Both the position numbers and the translations under genes were made by a program. A DNA stretch of 64,000 bases from Scatavimonas merdipullorum (GTDB lineage: Bacteria > Bacillota > Clostridia > Oscillospirales > Acutalibacteraceae), in the NCBI GenBank assembly GCA_018712865.1, contig DVGH01000034.1:1-64000 (forward strand), in the 5' to 3' direction. Each line of letters opens with the position of its first letter. Position 1 is the stretch's first letter. The notes below the pieces were generated by a model that saw nothing but the letters and a program-made list of their open reading frames with translations, was not told the origin of the DNA and did not search any database. Positions 50,778 to 58,817 of this stretch are shown here, piece by piece.

Positions 50778-51056
50778 ATGAAAAATGCCACAAACTTTTT
50801 TGCCACGGTTGACAATCTGGGACGTATCGTTATTCCAAAGCCATTAAGAAAGTCTTACGAACTGGAAAGCGGTACTTCTATCGAGCTTTTCCCCACAGAC
50901 GACACCATTGTCATCAGAAAATACACGCCCGGATGCACCTTTTGCAACAGTATTACAAACCTTATCAATTACGAAGGAAAGCTGATTTGCAAAGACTGCA
51001 TCAAAGAACTGGAAGGTAAGCTTTCTGTAAAAAATGAGGAGGAATCCGCAGAATAA
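50778..51056 (+). CDS. AbrB/SpoVT-family regulator with a C-terminal zinc-ribbon-like motif
   Basis: 92 residues. The first 48 are a swapped-hairpin AbrB domain (FATVDNLGRIVIPKPLRKSYELESGTSIELF), which binds DNA as a dimer. The C-terminal part has two cysteine pairs, CTFC and CKDC, 18 residues apart, probably a zinc ribbon that sets the oligomer. In bacilli AbrB and SpoVT control the shift from growth to sporulation, and the divergent spmAB genes make a sporulation link plausible. The ATG follows AGAAGGGAG. Confidence 0.88.
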   Translation: MKNATNFFATVDNLGRIVIPKPLRKSYELESGTSIELFPTDDTIVIRKYTPGCTFCNSITNLINYEGKLICKDCIKELEGKLSVKNEEESAE

Positions 51057-51100
51057 AAAAAGGCACATAGTAAATATATGCGCCAAAAAAATTTTCATGA

Positions 51101-51132
51101 AAAAACCCGGCACTTCCGTGCTGGGTTTTTTC
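51101..51132 (+). terminator. Terminator of the AbrB-like gene
   Basis: AAAAACCCGGCA (51101-51112) pairs with 51119-51130 with one G-U pair, then T6. Confidence 0.85.
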
Positions 51133-51155
51133 TGTCATAAAGGTTCTGCTTCCTG

Positions 51156-51650
51156 TCAATATCCCATCTCTCCGTGAAGCGATTCGTCGTTTGCAACCCA
51201 GTCGTCCACATAAATGGCCGTAAATGTATCCTTGGAATTGCGTATGATCACACGCTTGATTCCTGCGTTGATGATCATTCGCTTACACATTGCGCACGAA
51301 TTTGCATCCTTTACATATTCGCCGGTCTTGGCGTCCTTTCCAACCAGGTACATCGTCGCGCCAATCATGTCGTTTCTGGAAGCATGAATAATCGCGTTTG
51401 CCTCTGCATGCACGCTTCTGCAAAGCTCATAGCGCTCACCTCTTGGTACCTGCATGCTTTCGCGGATGCATACCCCCAGGTCAATGCAGTTATGCCTGCC
51501 TCTTGGCGCCCCCACATAGCCGGTCGAAACAATCTGGTCGTTTTTTACTATAATCGCCCCAAAATTTCGCCTCAGGCACGTACCTCTCTCTAAAACCGTT
51601 TCTGCTATATCCAAATAATAATTTTTTTTGTCTATACGGTTTATTCCCAT
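51156..51650 (-). CDS. comEB: Deoxycytidylate deaminase (ComEB-like)
   Basis: 164 residues. The zinc site is complete: SVHAEANAIIHA (His and catalytic Glu) and SCAMCKRMIINAG (two Cys). The N-terminal GTCLRRNFGAIIVKNDQIVSTGYVGAPRG and the HNC/CIRE insertion fit dCMP deaminases, which convert dCMP to dUMP for thymidylate synthesis. The ATG follows GGAGG. Confidence 0.93.
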   Translation of the reverse strand: MGINRIDKKNYYLDIAETVLERGTCLRRNFGAIIVKNDQIVSTGYVGAPRGRHNCIDLGVCIRESMQVPRGERYELCRSVHAEANAIIHASRNDMIGATMYLVGKDAKTGEYVKDANSCAMCKRMIINAGIKRVIIRNSKDTFTAIYVDDWVANDESLHGEMGY

Positions 51651-51736
51651 CTTTTCCTCCGTCCGTTTCTTTCAGAGGCCGCGCCCCTTTTTCTTTTATG
51701 ATAATCCAAATTTAAAAAATAAGCAACATATTTATC

Positions 51737-52651
51737 TCAAAAATCTAATTTTTCTATATATTCTGCTGCATACACGGCCGCAATTGCTCCATCTGAAGCC
51801 GCCGTTACAATCTGCCGCAGTCGTTTGGTACGCGTATCGCCTGCCGCATACACGCCCTCCATGTTGGTTTTGCAATCTTCCCCCGCTACAATATATCCGT
51901 CCTTGTCAAGCTCTAAAAAGTCCCGAAACGGCTCATTGCTTGGCATCTGTCCAACCGCCACAAACACAGCGTCCGTGCGGTAAAGCTGTTCCTTCCCCGT
52001 TTCCCTGTTGACGGTCCGGACCGCTTCCACCTGGTTCTCGCCCAAAATCTCTGCAATGCTTTCGTTAAAAATAATGGTTACATTCTTCTTTTTCTTCAGC
52101 CGCTGCGCCGCTGTTTCTTCCCCCTTGATCCGGTCCCCGCGGATCAGCAGTTTAACCTCTGCGCAAATATTTGCAAGGTACAGCGCGTCCTCCAGGGCCG
52201 TATTGCCGCTTCCGGCCACAATTGCCTGCTTGCCCTTGAAAAACGCGCCATCGCATGTGGCACAGTAAGACACACCGCGCCCTGTAAGCCGCTGCTCGCC
52301 ATTGCATTCAAGCTTTCTGCGCACCGCACCGTTTGCAATAATTACCGCTTTGGCGGTATATTCCTGTCCGCCTGCCATAAGCTTCTTTTCCTTTCCCTCC
52401 AGACAAAGCGGCGTAACGTCTGCAAATACAAACTGCGCGCCCAGTGCAGAGGCCTGCTCATACAACTGCATTGCAAAATCCGTCCCGCTGATCCTGCGGA
52501 TCCCCGGATAATTTTCAATTTCATAGGTGTTGACGGTTTGCCCTCCGTACATGGCCTTGTCAAACACGGCAACGCGTTTTCCTGCACGCAGTGCATAGAT
52601 AGCGGCACTCATACCGGCGGGGCCTGCGCCGATAATCAAAATATCCAACAT
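51737..52651 (-). CDS. trxB: Thioredoxin reductase
   Basis: 304 residues. FAD-binding IIGAGPAGMSAAIYALRAG at the start, the redox pair in SYCATCDGAFF (residues about 131-141), the NADPH site GSGNTALEDALYLA, and the closing GVYAAGDTRTKRLRQIVTAASDGA. This is the standard low-molecular-weight enzyme that keeps thioredoxin reduced. No thioredoxin gene is adjacent. Confidence 0.95.
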   Translation of the reverse strand: MLDILIIGAGPAGMSAAIYALRAGKRVAVFDKAMYGGQTVNTYEIENYPGIRRISGTDFAMQLYEQASALGAQFVFADVTPLCLEGKEKKLMAGGQEYTAKAVIIANGAVRRKLECNGEQRLTGRGVSYCATCDGAFFKGKQAIVAGSGNTALEDALYLANICAEVKLLIRGDRIKGEETAAQRLKKKKNVTIIFNESIAEILGENQVEAVRTVNRETGKEQLYRTDAVFVAVGQMPSNEPFRDFLELDKDGYIVAGEDCKTNMEGVYAAGDTRTKRLRQIVTAASDGAIAAVYAAEYIEKLDF

Positions 52652-52685
52652 ATTTTTTCCCCTTTTCCAAGCATCCTGGTCTGTA

Positions 52686-52718
52686 TTGACAAAAACCTGG
52701 ATATTGTGTATTTATATT
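52686..52718 (+). promoter_or_regulatory. Promoter of the PfkB kinase gene
   Basis: TTGACA (52686-52691) followed by TATTTA at 17 bases and TATATT at 21 bases; which is the -10 is unclear. Confidence 0.45.
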
Positions 52719-52760
52719 AGTATAGCACAAACACTTTCAACAGAACAGGAGAATTTCGTC

Positions 52761-53660
52761 GTGGAACAAATTTTGGTATCGGGCCTTTTAAATACAGAAG
52801 CAACCGTACAAATCGACCACTTTCCCATAGAATACTGCCCCATTCATTTTCCGTTTTTTGGTATAAGTACGTCTGTATCGGGGGTGGGCTTCAACGTTGC
52901 AAAAGCGTTGCGCACGCTGGGCGACAGCGTAACACTGTTTTCCCTGACAGGCAACGACCAAACCGGGCAGACCATTTTGCAGGCTGTGCAAGAAGAAGGG
53001 CTGGACGCCGCATATATCCTCCCTGCCCTGGCGCAGTCTCCCCAGTCAGTCGTTTTATATGACAAAAGCGGAAAGCGCCAGATTTATTGTGACCTGAAGG
53101 ATATTCAACAGGCCGTATGCGACCCTGCGCTTTTTGCACAGGCGCTTACAGACTGCAAAGCAGCCATATTATGTAATATCAATTTTAACCGCCCGCTTTT
53201 ATCGGTTGCAAAAAAGGCCGGCGTTTTGATCGCTACAGACGTTCATGTCCTGTCGGATCTGCACGATGCCTTTAATGCAGACTTTATGCACCATGCCGAC
53301 GTGCTTTTTTTAAGCGACGAGGCAATCCCCGGCGAGCCTTCGGCCTTTGTAAAAGCGCTTGCCGGCATTTACTGCTGTAAGGTCATTGCCGTGGGTCTTG
53401 GCCATAAAGGCGCTTTGCTTTATACAAGGGAAAACGGACAATGCATCCATATTCCCGCCGTTTACACCCGTCCGGTTGTCAATACGGTCGGCGCGGGCGA
53501 CGCGCTTTTTTCCTCCTTTATGCATTTTTATACAAAAACAAACGACGCGCTTTTCTCTTTACAACGCGCCGTGTATTTTGCCTCTTATAAAATTGGCGAA
53601 GCGGGCGCGGCAAACGGCTTTATAGATGAATCGGCGCTTAACTCCCTGATAAATACCTAA
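52761..53660 (+). CDS. PfkB-family carbohydrate kinase
   Basis: 299 residues, starting at GTG 52761 eight bases after AACAGGAG. It has the N-terminal sugar motif SGVGFNVAKALRTLGD, a lid segment SPQSVVLYDKSGKRQIY, and the C-terminal signature NTVGAGDALFSSFMHF with catalytic Asp. The family phosphorylates sugars or nucleosides such as ribose, fructose 1-phosphate or adenosine; the substrate cannot be told. It stands apart from sugar transporters. Confidence 0.88.
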   Translation: MEQILVSGLLNTEATVQIDHFPIEYCPIHFPFFGISTSVSGVGFNVAKALRTLGDSVTLFSLTGNDQTGQTILQAVQEEGLDAAYILPALAQSPQSVVLYDKSGKRQIYCDLKDIQQAVCDPALFAQALTDCKAAILCNINFNRPLLSVAKKAGVLIATDVHVLSDLHDAFNADFMHHADVLFLSDEAIPGEPSAFVKALAGIYCCKVIAVGLGHKGALLYTRENGQCIHIPAVYTRPVVNTVGAGDALFSSFMHFYTKTNDALFSLQRAVYFASYKIGEAGAANGFIDESALNSLINT

Positions 53661-53734
53661 CGGACGTATACAACGGCGGCAAAGGCAAATAATAAATTAA
53701 ATTCTACATAATACAGTAGGAATGGATGATTCTT

Positions 53735-54274
53735 ATGCCCGTCGTCGTGTTATGCTCCTGCCGCAGGGACCAAAGCCTGTACCATATCCTTCTGCGCGCG
53801 CTTTCCAATTATGGCGGCGTACAGGCTATGCTTGGCAATACTCTGTATACAAGCTGTCAGGACCCCCATTTTACGCTTTTCTGTACGCACAGCGCACCAC
53901 GTGCCGACAACACAAAGGGCGTTTTGGTATTTGACGAAAATTTTAAAAACGCGGGCAGCTTTCCGCTTTCCCAGGGCCTGATCCCCGTTTTGGAAAGCAA
54001 TAACAAAAAGGCGGTTTCCCGCTTAAAAGACACAAGCCACATTGCCATTACCTGCGGCACCGGCCTGCGCGACACCTTAAGCATTGCAAGCCTGGACGAT
54101 ATGCGCGCCACCATCAGCCTGCAGCGTGAGCTGACCTCTATAAACGGCGACGCATACGAACCGCACGACTTTATTGCGCATCTTTCCCAAAAGACAGATG
54201 TTTACCCGCTGCTTGCCGTGTGCGGAACGCTTTTGCTGTGCGGGATTAAACCGGAGGATGGCTATTATATTTAA
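53735..54274 (+). CDS. Protein of unknown function
   Basis: 179 residues, not recognised. It starts MPVVVLCSCRRDQSLYHILLRAL and contains HIAITCGTGLRDTLSIASLDDMRATISLQREL; composition is that of a soluble alpha/beta protein with a few cysteines near the start. The segments GKGVLVFDENF-like and PLLAVCGTLLLCGI suggest two short hydrophobic strands. ATG 53735 is about ten bases after AGGA; another ATG at 53726 is too near it. It follows the PfkB gene by 74 bases and could share its transcript. A weak hairpin with T7 near 54440-54463 may end it. Confidence 0.65.
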   Translation: MPVVVLCSCRRDQSLYHILLRALSNYGGVQAMLGNTLYTSCQDPHFTLFCTHSAPRADNTKGVLVFDENFKNAGSFPLSQGLIPVLESNNKKAVSRLKDTSHIAITCGTGLRDTLSIASLDDMRATISLQRELTSINGDAYEPHDFIAHLSQKTDVYPLLAVCGTLLLCGIKPEDGYYI

Positions 54275-54553
54275 ATTCAATAGGCAATGCTGTCTTTTCT
54301 GTTTATCCAGACCTTCTCCATGGGGGTGTTTTATAGAGGCTTTTATCTTATCCACCGAGTTTCTGCGTTTATATAGATTACTTCTAAAAAGACTTTCTTC
54401 ATTTCTTGTGGAAGAAACGAACAAAAGACCAAAAAAGAGGGGACTTGCAAAGTTCCTTTTTTTATTTGTTCCAAAACTTGCTTTTGTTTGCACTTTATGC
54501 AGGTAAGATAAAAACCCGCAGAAAGTTTAAAAAACAAAAAGAAGCGCGCCCGG

Positions 54554-55402
54554 CTATGCCAATTGTCCATCTTCCTTGTACAGGCCCCGCAAAAGCTTAA
54601 TCTCCTGCGCATAGCCTGCAAGGTCGTTTGGCGTTTCCAAATAAAACGGCAAATGCCGAAGCTTTGGGTGATTGATCACCCTGACAATTGCCTCCAGCCC
54701 CAAATGGCCGTTGCCAATCGTTTCGTGCCTGTCCTTATGGCTGCCGCCCGGGTTTTTGCTGTCGTTCAAATGGATCGCATACAGCCGCTCAAGGCCAATC
54801 ACCCGGTCAAATTCCTCCAAAACGCCGTCTAAGTCATGCACAATGTCATACCCCGCGTCGCTCACATGGCAGGTGTCCAGGCACACGCCCATTTTTTCAT
54901 TTAGCTGCACACGGTCTAAAATTGCGCGCAGCTCTTCAAAGCTGCGGCCTACCTCGCTGCCCTTTCCCGCCATCGTTTCCAACAGCACGGTCGTGGTCTG
55001 CTCCGGCTTTAAAATCGTGTTAAGAAGCGCTGCAATCATCTCTATTCCCGCCTCTGCCCCCTGCTTTACATGACTGCCCGGATGAAAATTATAATAATTA
55101 TGCGGCACATGCTCCATCCGCTTTAAGTCATCCTCCATAATCATCTGCGCCAGCTCCCTGGTGTGAGCGTCCGCAGAGCAGGCATTCAGCGTATACGGCG
55201 CATGCGCCAAAATGGGAGCAAATCCCTTATCCGCTATATATGCATGAAACTGCGCAATATCCTCCGGGTCTATATCCTTTGCCGCAAACCCTCTGGGATT
55301 GCGCGTAAAAAATTGGAACGTGTTGGCGCCTATGGACACCGCCTCTTGCGCCATATGGGTAAACCCCTTGGCAGCCGACAAATGTGAACCAATATGCAGC
55401 AT
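54554..55402 (-). CDS. nfo: Endonuclease IV
   Basis: 282 residues. An AP endonuclease of the base-excision repair pathway with three zinc ions held by His, Glu and Asp residues: IGSHLSAAKGF, PILAHAPYTLNACS, YYNFHPGSH, VLLETMAGKGSEVG, VCLDTCHVSDAGYD, AIHLNDSKNPGGSHKDRH and FYLETPND. All metal-ligand motifs are present. ATG 55402 follows AAAGGACGG; the longer open frame upstream overlaps the cysK promoter side. Confidence 0.96.
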   Translation of the reverse strand: MLHIGSHLSAAKGFTHMAQEAVSIGANTFQFFTRNPRGFAAKDIDPEDIAQFHAYIADKGFAPILAHAPYTLNACSADAHTRELAQMIMEDDLKRMEHVPHNYYNFHPGSHVKQGAEAGIEMIAALLNTILKPEQTTTVLLETMAGKGSEVGRSFEELRAILDRVQLNEKMGVCLDTCHVSDAGYDIVHDLDGVLEEFDRVIGLERLYAIHLNDSKNPGGSHKDRHETIGNGHLGLEAIVRVINHPKLRHLPFYLETPNDLAGYAQEIKLLRGLYKEDGQLA

Positions 55403-55507
55403 GTTTTTTTCCGTCCTTTCATATAATTGCATATTGTAGTTATTATACCACAATTGCAGGCAGACAACAACGCAACGCATCTATGGTTTTTATTCTCTGT
55501 TTTGCAA

Positions 55508-55536
55508 TTGCACAAACGGCAGTTTCGGTGTATAAT
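55508..55536 (+). promoter_or_regulatory. cysK promoter
   Basis: TTGCAC (55508-55513) and TATAAT (55531-55536) with a 17-base spacer, 40 bases before the ATG. Confidence 0.75.
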
Positions 55537-55576
55537 TTTTTTCGTGCGAATCTATATACAGAAAAGGGGCGGCATT

Positions 55577-56503
55577 ATGATCTATGACAACGTGCTCGAA
55601 GCGATCGGCCATACGCCGGTCATACGCTTAAACAGAATGGCAGACAAAAGCGGCGCACAGGTGCTTGTAAAATACGAAGGGCTCAACGTAGGCGGGTCAA
55701 TCAAAACCAGAACCGCTTATAACATGATCTTGCAGGGCGAAAAAGATGGACTTATCCATAAAGACACCATTATTGTAGAGCCCACCAGCGGCAACCAGGG
55801 CATTGGCCTTGCGCTGGTCGGCGCGGTGCGCGGCTACCAAACAGTCATCATTATGCCAGACTCGGTAAGCTACGAGCGCAGAAAGCTGGTCGAACACTAC
55901 GGCGCAAAGGTCATTTTGATCCATGACGACGGCAACATCGGCAAATGCATAGAAACCTGCCTGCAAACAGCGCTGCAAATGGCAAAGGACGACCCGCGCG
56001 TTTATGTTCCGCAGCAGTTTGAAAACCCCGCCAACCCGCTTGTACATAAGCACCACACCGCCTTGGAGATTATGGAACAGGTCGCACAGCCAATCGACGG
56101 CTTTTGCTCCGGTATAGGAACAGGCGGTACTATTACCGGCATAGGCGAGGTGCTAAAAGCGCAATATCCCGATATCCTGATCTGGGCGGTCGAGCCGGAA
56201 AACGCGGCAATTTTAGCAGGCGGCAACATAGGCACCCATTTGCAGATGGGCATAGGCGACGGCCTGATCCCCCGCAACCTGAACACACAGATTTACGACG
56301 ATATTTATATCGTAAGCGACGAAGAAGCCATACAAACCGCCAAGGATCTTGCGCGCCTGGAAGGCCTCATGTGCGGGATTTCCTCCGGCACAAATGTAGC
56401 GGCCGCACTGAAAATGGCAAAAAAACTTGGCCCCGGCAAAACCGTTATTACCGTGCTGCCAGATACTGCCGAGCGTTATTTCAGCACGCCGCTTTTTACC
56501 TGA
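55577..56503 (+). CDS. cysK: Cysteine synthase family protein (O-acetylserine sulfhydrylase-like)
   Basis: 308 residues of the beta-family PLP enzymes. The start MIYDNVLEAIGHTPVIRLNRM, the phosphate loop GTGGTITGIGEVL, and the SSGTNVAAALKMA serine near the end fit CysK. Two positions differ from the usual motifs: the PLP lysine lies in GGSIKTRTAY rather than SVKDR, and the substrate loop reads PTSGNQGIGLA rather than TSGNTGIG. Some family members with such changes use other acceptors or donors, so the exact reaction is open. The ATG follows AAAAGGGGC. Confidence 0.88.
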   Translation: MIYDNVLEAIGHTPVIRLNRMADKSGAQVLVKYEGLNVGGSIKTRTAYNMILQGEKDGLIHKDTIIVEPTSGNQGIGLALVGAVRGYQTVIIMPDSVSYERRKLVEHYGAKVILIHDDGNIGKCIETCLQTALQMAKDDPRVYVPQQFENPANPLVHKHHTALEIMEQVAQPIDGFCSGIGTGGTITGIGEVLKAQYPDILIWAVEPENAAILAGGNIGTHLQMGIGDGLIPRNLNTQIYDDIYIVSDEEAIQTAKDLARLEGLMCGISSGTNVAAALKMAKKLGPGKTVITVLPDTAERYFSTPLFT

Positions 56504-56520
56504 TTTTCATTTTTTATAGA

Positions 56521-56558
56521 AAAGCACGCCGGGGAACAATTTCCCGGCGTGCTTTTTT
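56521..56558 (+). terminator. cysK terminator
   Basis: AAAGCACGCCGGGGAA pairs with TTCCCGGCGTGCTTT around a 4-base loop, T6 after. It overlaps the stop of the convergent methyltransferase gene by two bases. Confidence 0.9.
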
Positions 56559-57375
56559 ACAGCGGCATGTTCCGGTTACTGGGCTTTGTCTCCAGCCTGT
56601 AAACCTCTATCTGGATCTGATGCCGGATTGCGACGGTGTTACCTGGGTATTTCAATAAAAGCGCCCCATACTCCCGGTCAAACTGCCGCACCCTTTCTTC
56701 CGGCAGGCTGGCGCCTATTCCCCTGCAGGTTCGGATTCTTCCGCGCCAGGCATCTTTATCAAAAACAATTTTTTCTTTATATGTATGTACGGTTTCCAAT
56801 GCAAAATACGGCCTTGCCCAGTCCGGAAACGAATAAGCAACCGGGCGAAAACCTCCTCCTGTCCAGTCTGGGTTATACCGCAGCACAAGCGCTTCCATTT
56901 CCTGTACCATCGTGTCTTCAAACGGCAGCCATTCCATGGAAATTTTGCAAAACGCCCCGTCGGGCCGTAAAACACGCGCAATTTCCGGTACTGCCCGCTT
57001 TACATCAAAATACCAAAAGCATTGCACGGCGGTTACTGCGTCAAAGCGGTTGTCTGCAAAGCCGGTATCCTCCGCGCTGCACACTTTAAATGCAATTGCA
57101 TCCATACCGGCCTTTTCTGCAAGCCTTTTGCCTTCTTTAAGCTGCTTTTGCGAAGGGTCTGTCGCGGTAAAGCTTGCGCCCGTACCATACATATTGCGCG
57201 GCAGCACGGCCGTACCGCTGCCCAGATCCAGTATTTTTTGGCCCGGCCTTCCAATTCCAAAGGTGCAAAGCTTATCGTACATGCTTTGCGGGTAAATATC
57301 CCTGTATTTCCCGTATTCCTCTGCCGTGTTTCCAAAATCAAAGGCTTTTCCTTTATCGATCGTATCTATATGCAC
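56557..57375 (-). CDS. Class I SAM-dependent methyltransferase
   Basis: About 272 residues. SAM-binding motif I is KILDLGSGTAVLPRNM, followed by FTATDPSQKQL (acidic loop), CSAEDTGFADNRFDAVTAVQCFWYFD and a VLRPDGAFCKISMEWLP strand, the Methyltransf_11 plan. GTG 57375 is favoured as start, 7 bases after AGAAGG; a longer frame begins at TTG 57420. Substrate unknown. It lies between cysK and ftsZ without evident links to either. Confidence 0.85.
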   Translation of the reverse strand: MHIDTIDKGKAFDFGNTAEEYGKYRDIYPQSMYDKLCTFGIGRPGQKILDLGSGTAVLPRNMYGTGASFTATDPSQKQLKEGKRLAEKAGMDAIAFKVCSAEDTGFADNRFDAVTAVQCFWYFDVKRAVPEIARVLRPDGAFCKISMEWLPFEDTMVQEMEALVLRYNPDWTGGGFRPVAYSFPDWARPYFALETVHTYKEKIVFDKDAWRGRIRTCRGIGASLPEERVRQFDREYGALLLKYPGNTVAIRHQIQIEVYRLETKPSNRNMPL

Positions 57376-57462
57376 ACAAAAACCTTCTTCCGTTTGCTCA
57401 TACAAAAAGCAGGAAAACAAGCGTTGCTGTTTTCCTGCCCTTTATTTTTATTTTATCCTTTA

Positions 57463-58614
57463 TTATTTACGGTTAAAAATAGACATGATGTCATAGAAGG
57501 TGTCATCGTCATCCGCTACATCCACATTGCCCGTTTTCCTTGCCGCTACATCTTTTGCCGCCGCAACAGAAGCCGCCTGGTTTCTGAGCATTTCTGTCCG
57601 TGAAGAGGTCATAGACATTCTGGATGTATGCGCGTTGTCCTTCTTTCCGCCGTCAAACGATGCAAAGCCTGTAGCAATCACCGTAACGCTCATTTCGTCT
57701 TCCATATTTTCATCCAAAACGGCACCCCAGATAATATTTGCTTCCGGGTCGGCCTGGTCTGTAATCATTGCGGAAGCCGTATCAATTTCATCCAGCCCAA
57801 TATCCGCAGAAGCCGTTATATTGACAATCACGCCCTTGGCACCGTCAATCGAAGTTTCAAGCAGCGGGCTTGTAATCGCCATTCTTGCAGCCTCTTCCGC
57901 CTTGTCCTTTCCCTGTGCATAACCAATACCCATGTGCGCATAACCCGCATTGTTCATAATAGAGGTTACGTCTGCAAAGTCCAGGTTGACCAAACCGGGA
58001 ATCAAGATCAGGTCAGAAATGCTTTGTACGCCCTGGCGCAGCACATCGTCCGCCAGGTCAAACGCATTCTTCAATGTAATGCGCTGTTCACTTGCATATT
58101 TCAACCTTTCGTTCGGTACAACAATCAGCGAATCCACATGCTCCCTTAAGGCCGCAATACCGGCTTCGGCCTGTTCCATACGCTTTTTTCCCTCAAAGGC
58201 AAAAGGCTTTGTTACAATGGCAACTGTCAATACGCCCATATCCTTTGCAATTTCCGCAACAATCGGCGCAGCGCCCGTGCCGGTTCCGCCGCCCATACCG
58301 GCAGTGATAAAGACCATGTCTGTACCCTGCAGCACAGCGGTAATTTCCTCACGGTTCTCTTCTGCGGCCTCTCTGCCGACCTCCGGCTTAGAGCCAGCGC
58401 CTTTTCCATGCGTAATCTTTTCGCCTATCTGAAGCTTTTGTGAAGCATTGGAAAACTGCAAAACATGGTCGTCGGTATTAATTGCAATAAACTCAACACA
58501 GCGCACACCCATTTTTACCATGCGGTTTACAGCGTTTCCGCCGCCGCCGCCTACGCCAATGACCTTAATAACAGGGATGTTGTTGCTGTACTCTTTTTCA
58601 AGCTCGAATGCCAT
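57463..58614 (-). CDS. ftsZ: Cell division protein FtsZ
   Basis: 383 residues. The tubulin signature GMGGGTGTGAAP (GTP-binding), the first loop GVGGGGGNAVNRM, and the T7 loop NLDFADVTSIMNNAG are all complete. A linker of about 50 residues rich in Ala and Ser precedes the C-terminal peptide (DDDTFYDIMSIFNRK), which binds division partners. FtsZ builds the cytokinetic ring. It starts 203 bases downstream of ftsQ, with an AGGAGG ribosome site. No ftsA gene is found beside it. Confidence 0.98.
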   Translation of the reverse strand: MAFELEKEYSNNIPVIKVIGVGGGGGNAVNRMVKMGVRCVEFIAINTDDHVLQFSNASQKLQIGEKITHGKGAGSKPEVGREAAEENREEITAVLQGTDMVFITAGMGGGTGTGAAPIVAEIAKDMGVLTVAIVTKPFAFEGKKRMEQAEAGIAALREHVDSLIVVPNERLKYASEQRITLKNAFDLADDVLRQGVQSISDLILIPGLVNLDFADVTSIMNNAGYAHMGIGYAQGKDKAEEAARMAITSPLLETSIDGAKGVIVNITASADIGLDEIDTASAMITDQADPEANIIWGAVLDENMEDEMSVTVIATGFASFDGGKKDNAHTSRMSMTSSRTEMLRNQAASVAAAKDVAARKTGNVDVADDDDTFYDIMSIFNRK

Positions 58615-58817
58615 TTGAACTTCCTCCTAATCAACATCTGATTGCTTCATCCAACTAAAAAAGCCTGATGTTTTAAATCTATAATCCAATCGACTATACG
58701 CCTATTTAATAATGTATCACAAGCGCTGAAAAATTTCAATAAGTTCTTGCAGAAAAATTTAAAAATTCGGCAAATATTCTCGATTTCAACGCCTTTTACC
58801 CAAGTACCCCGAAAAGA

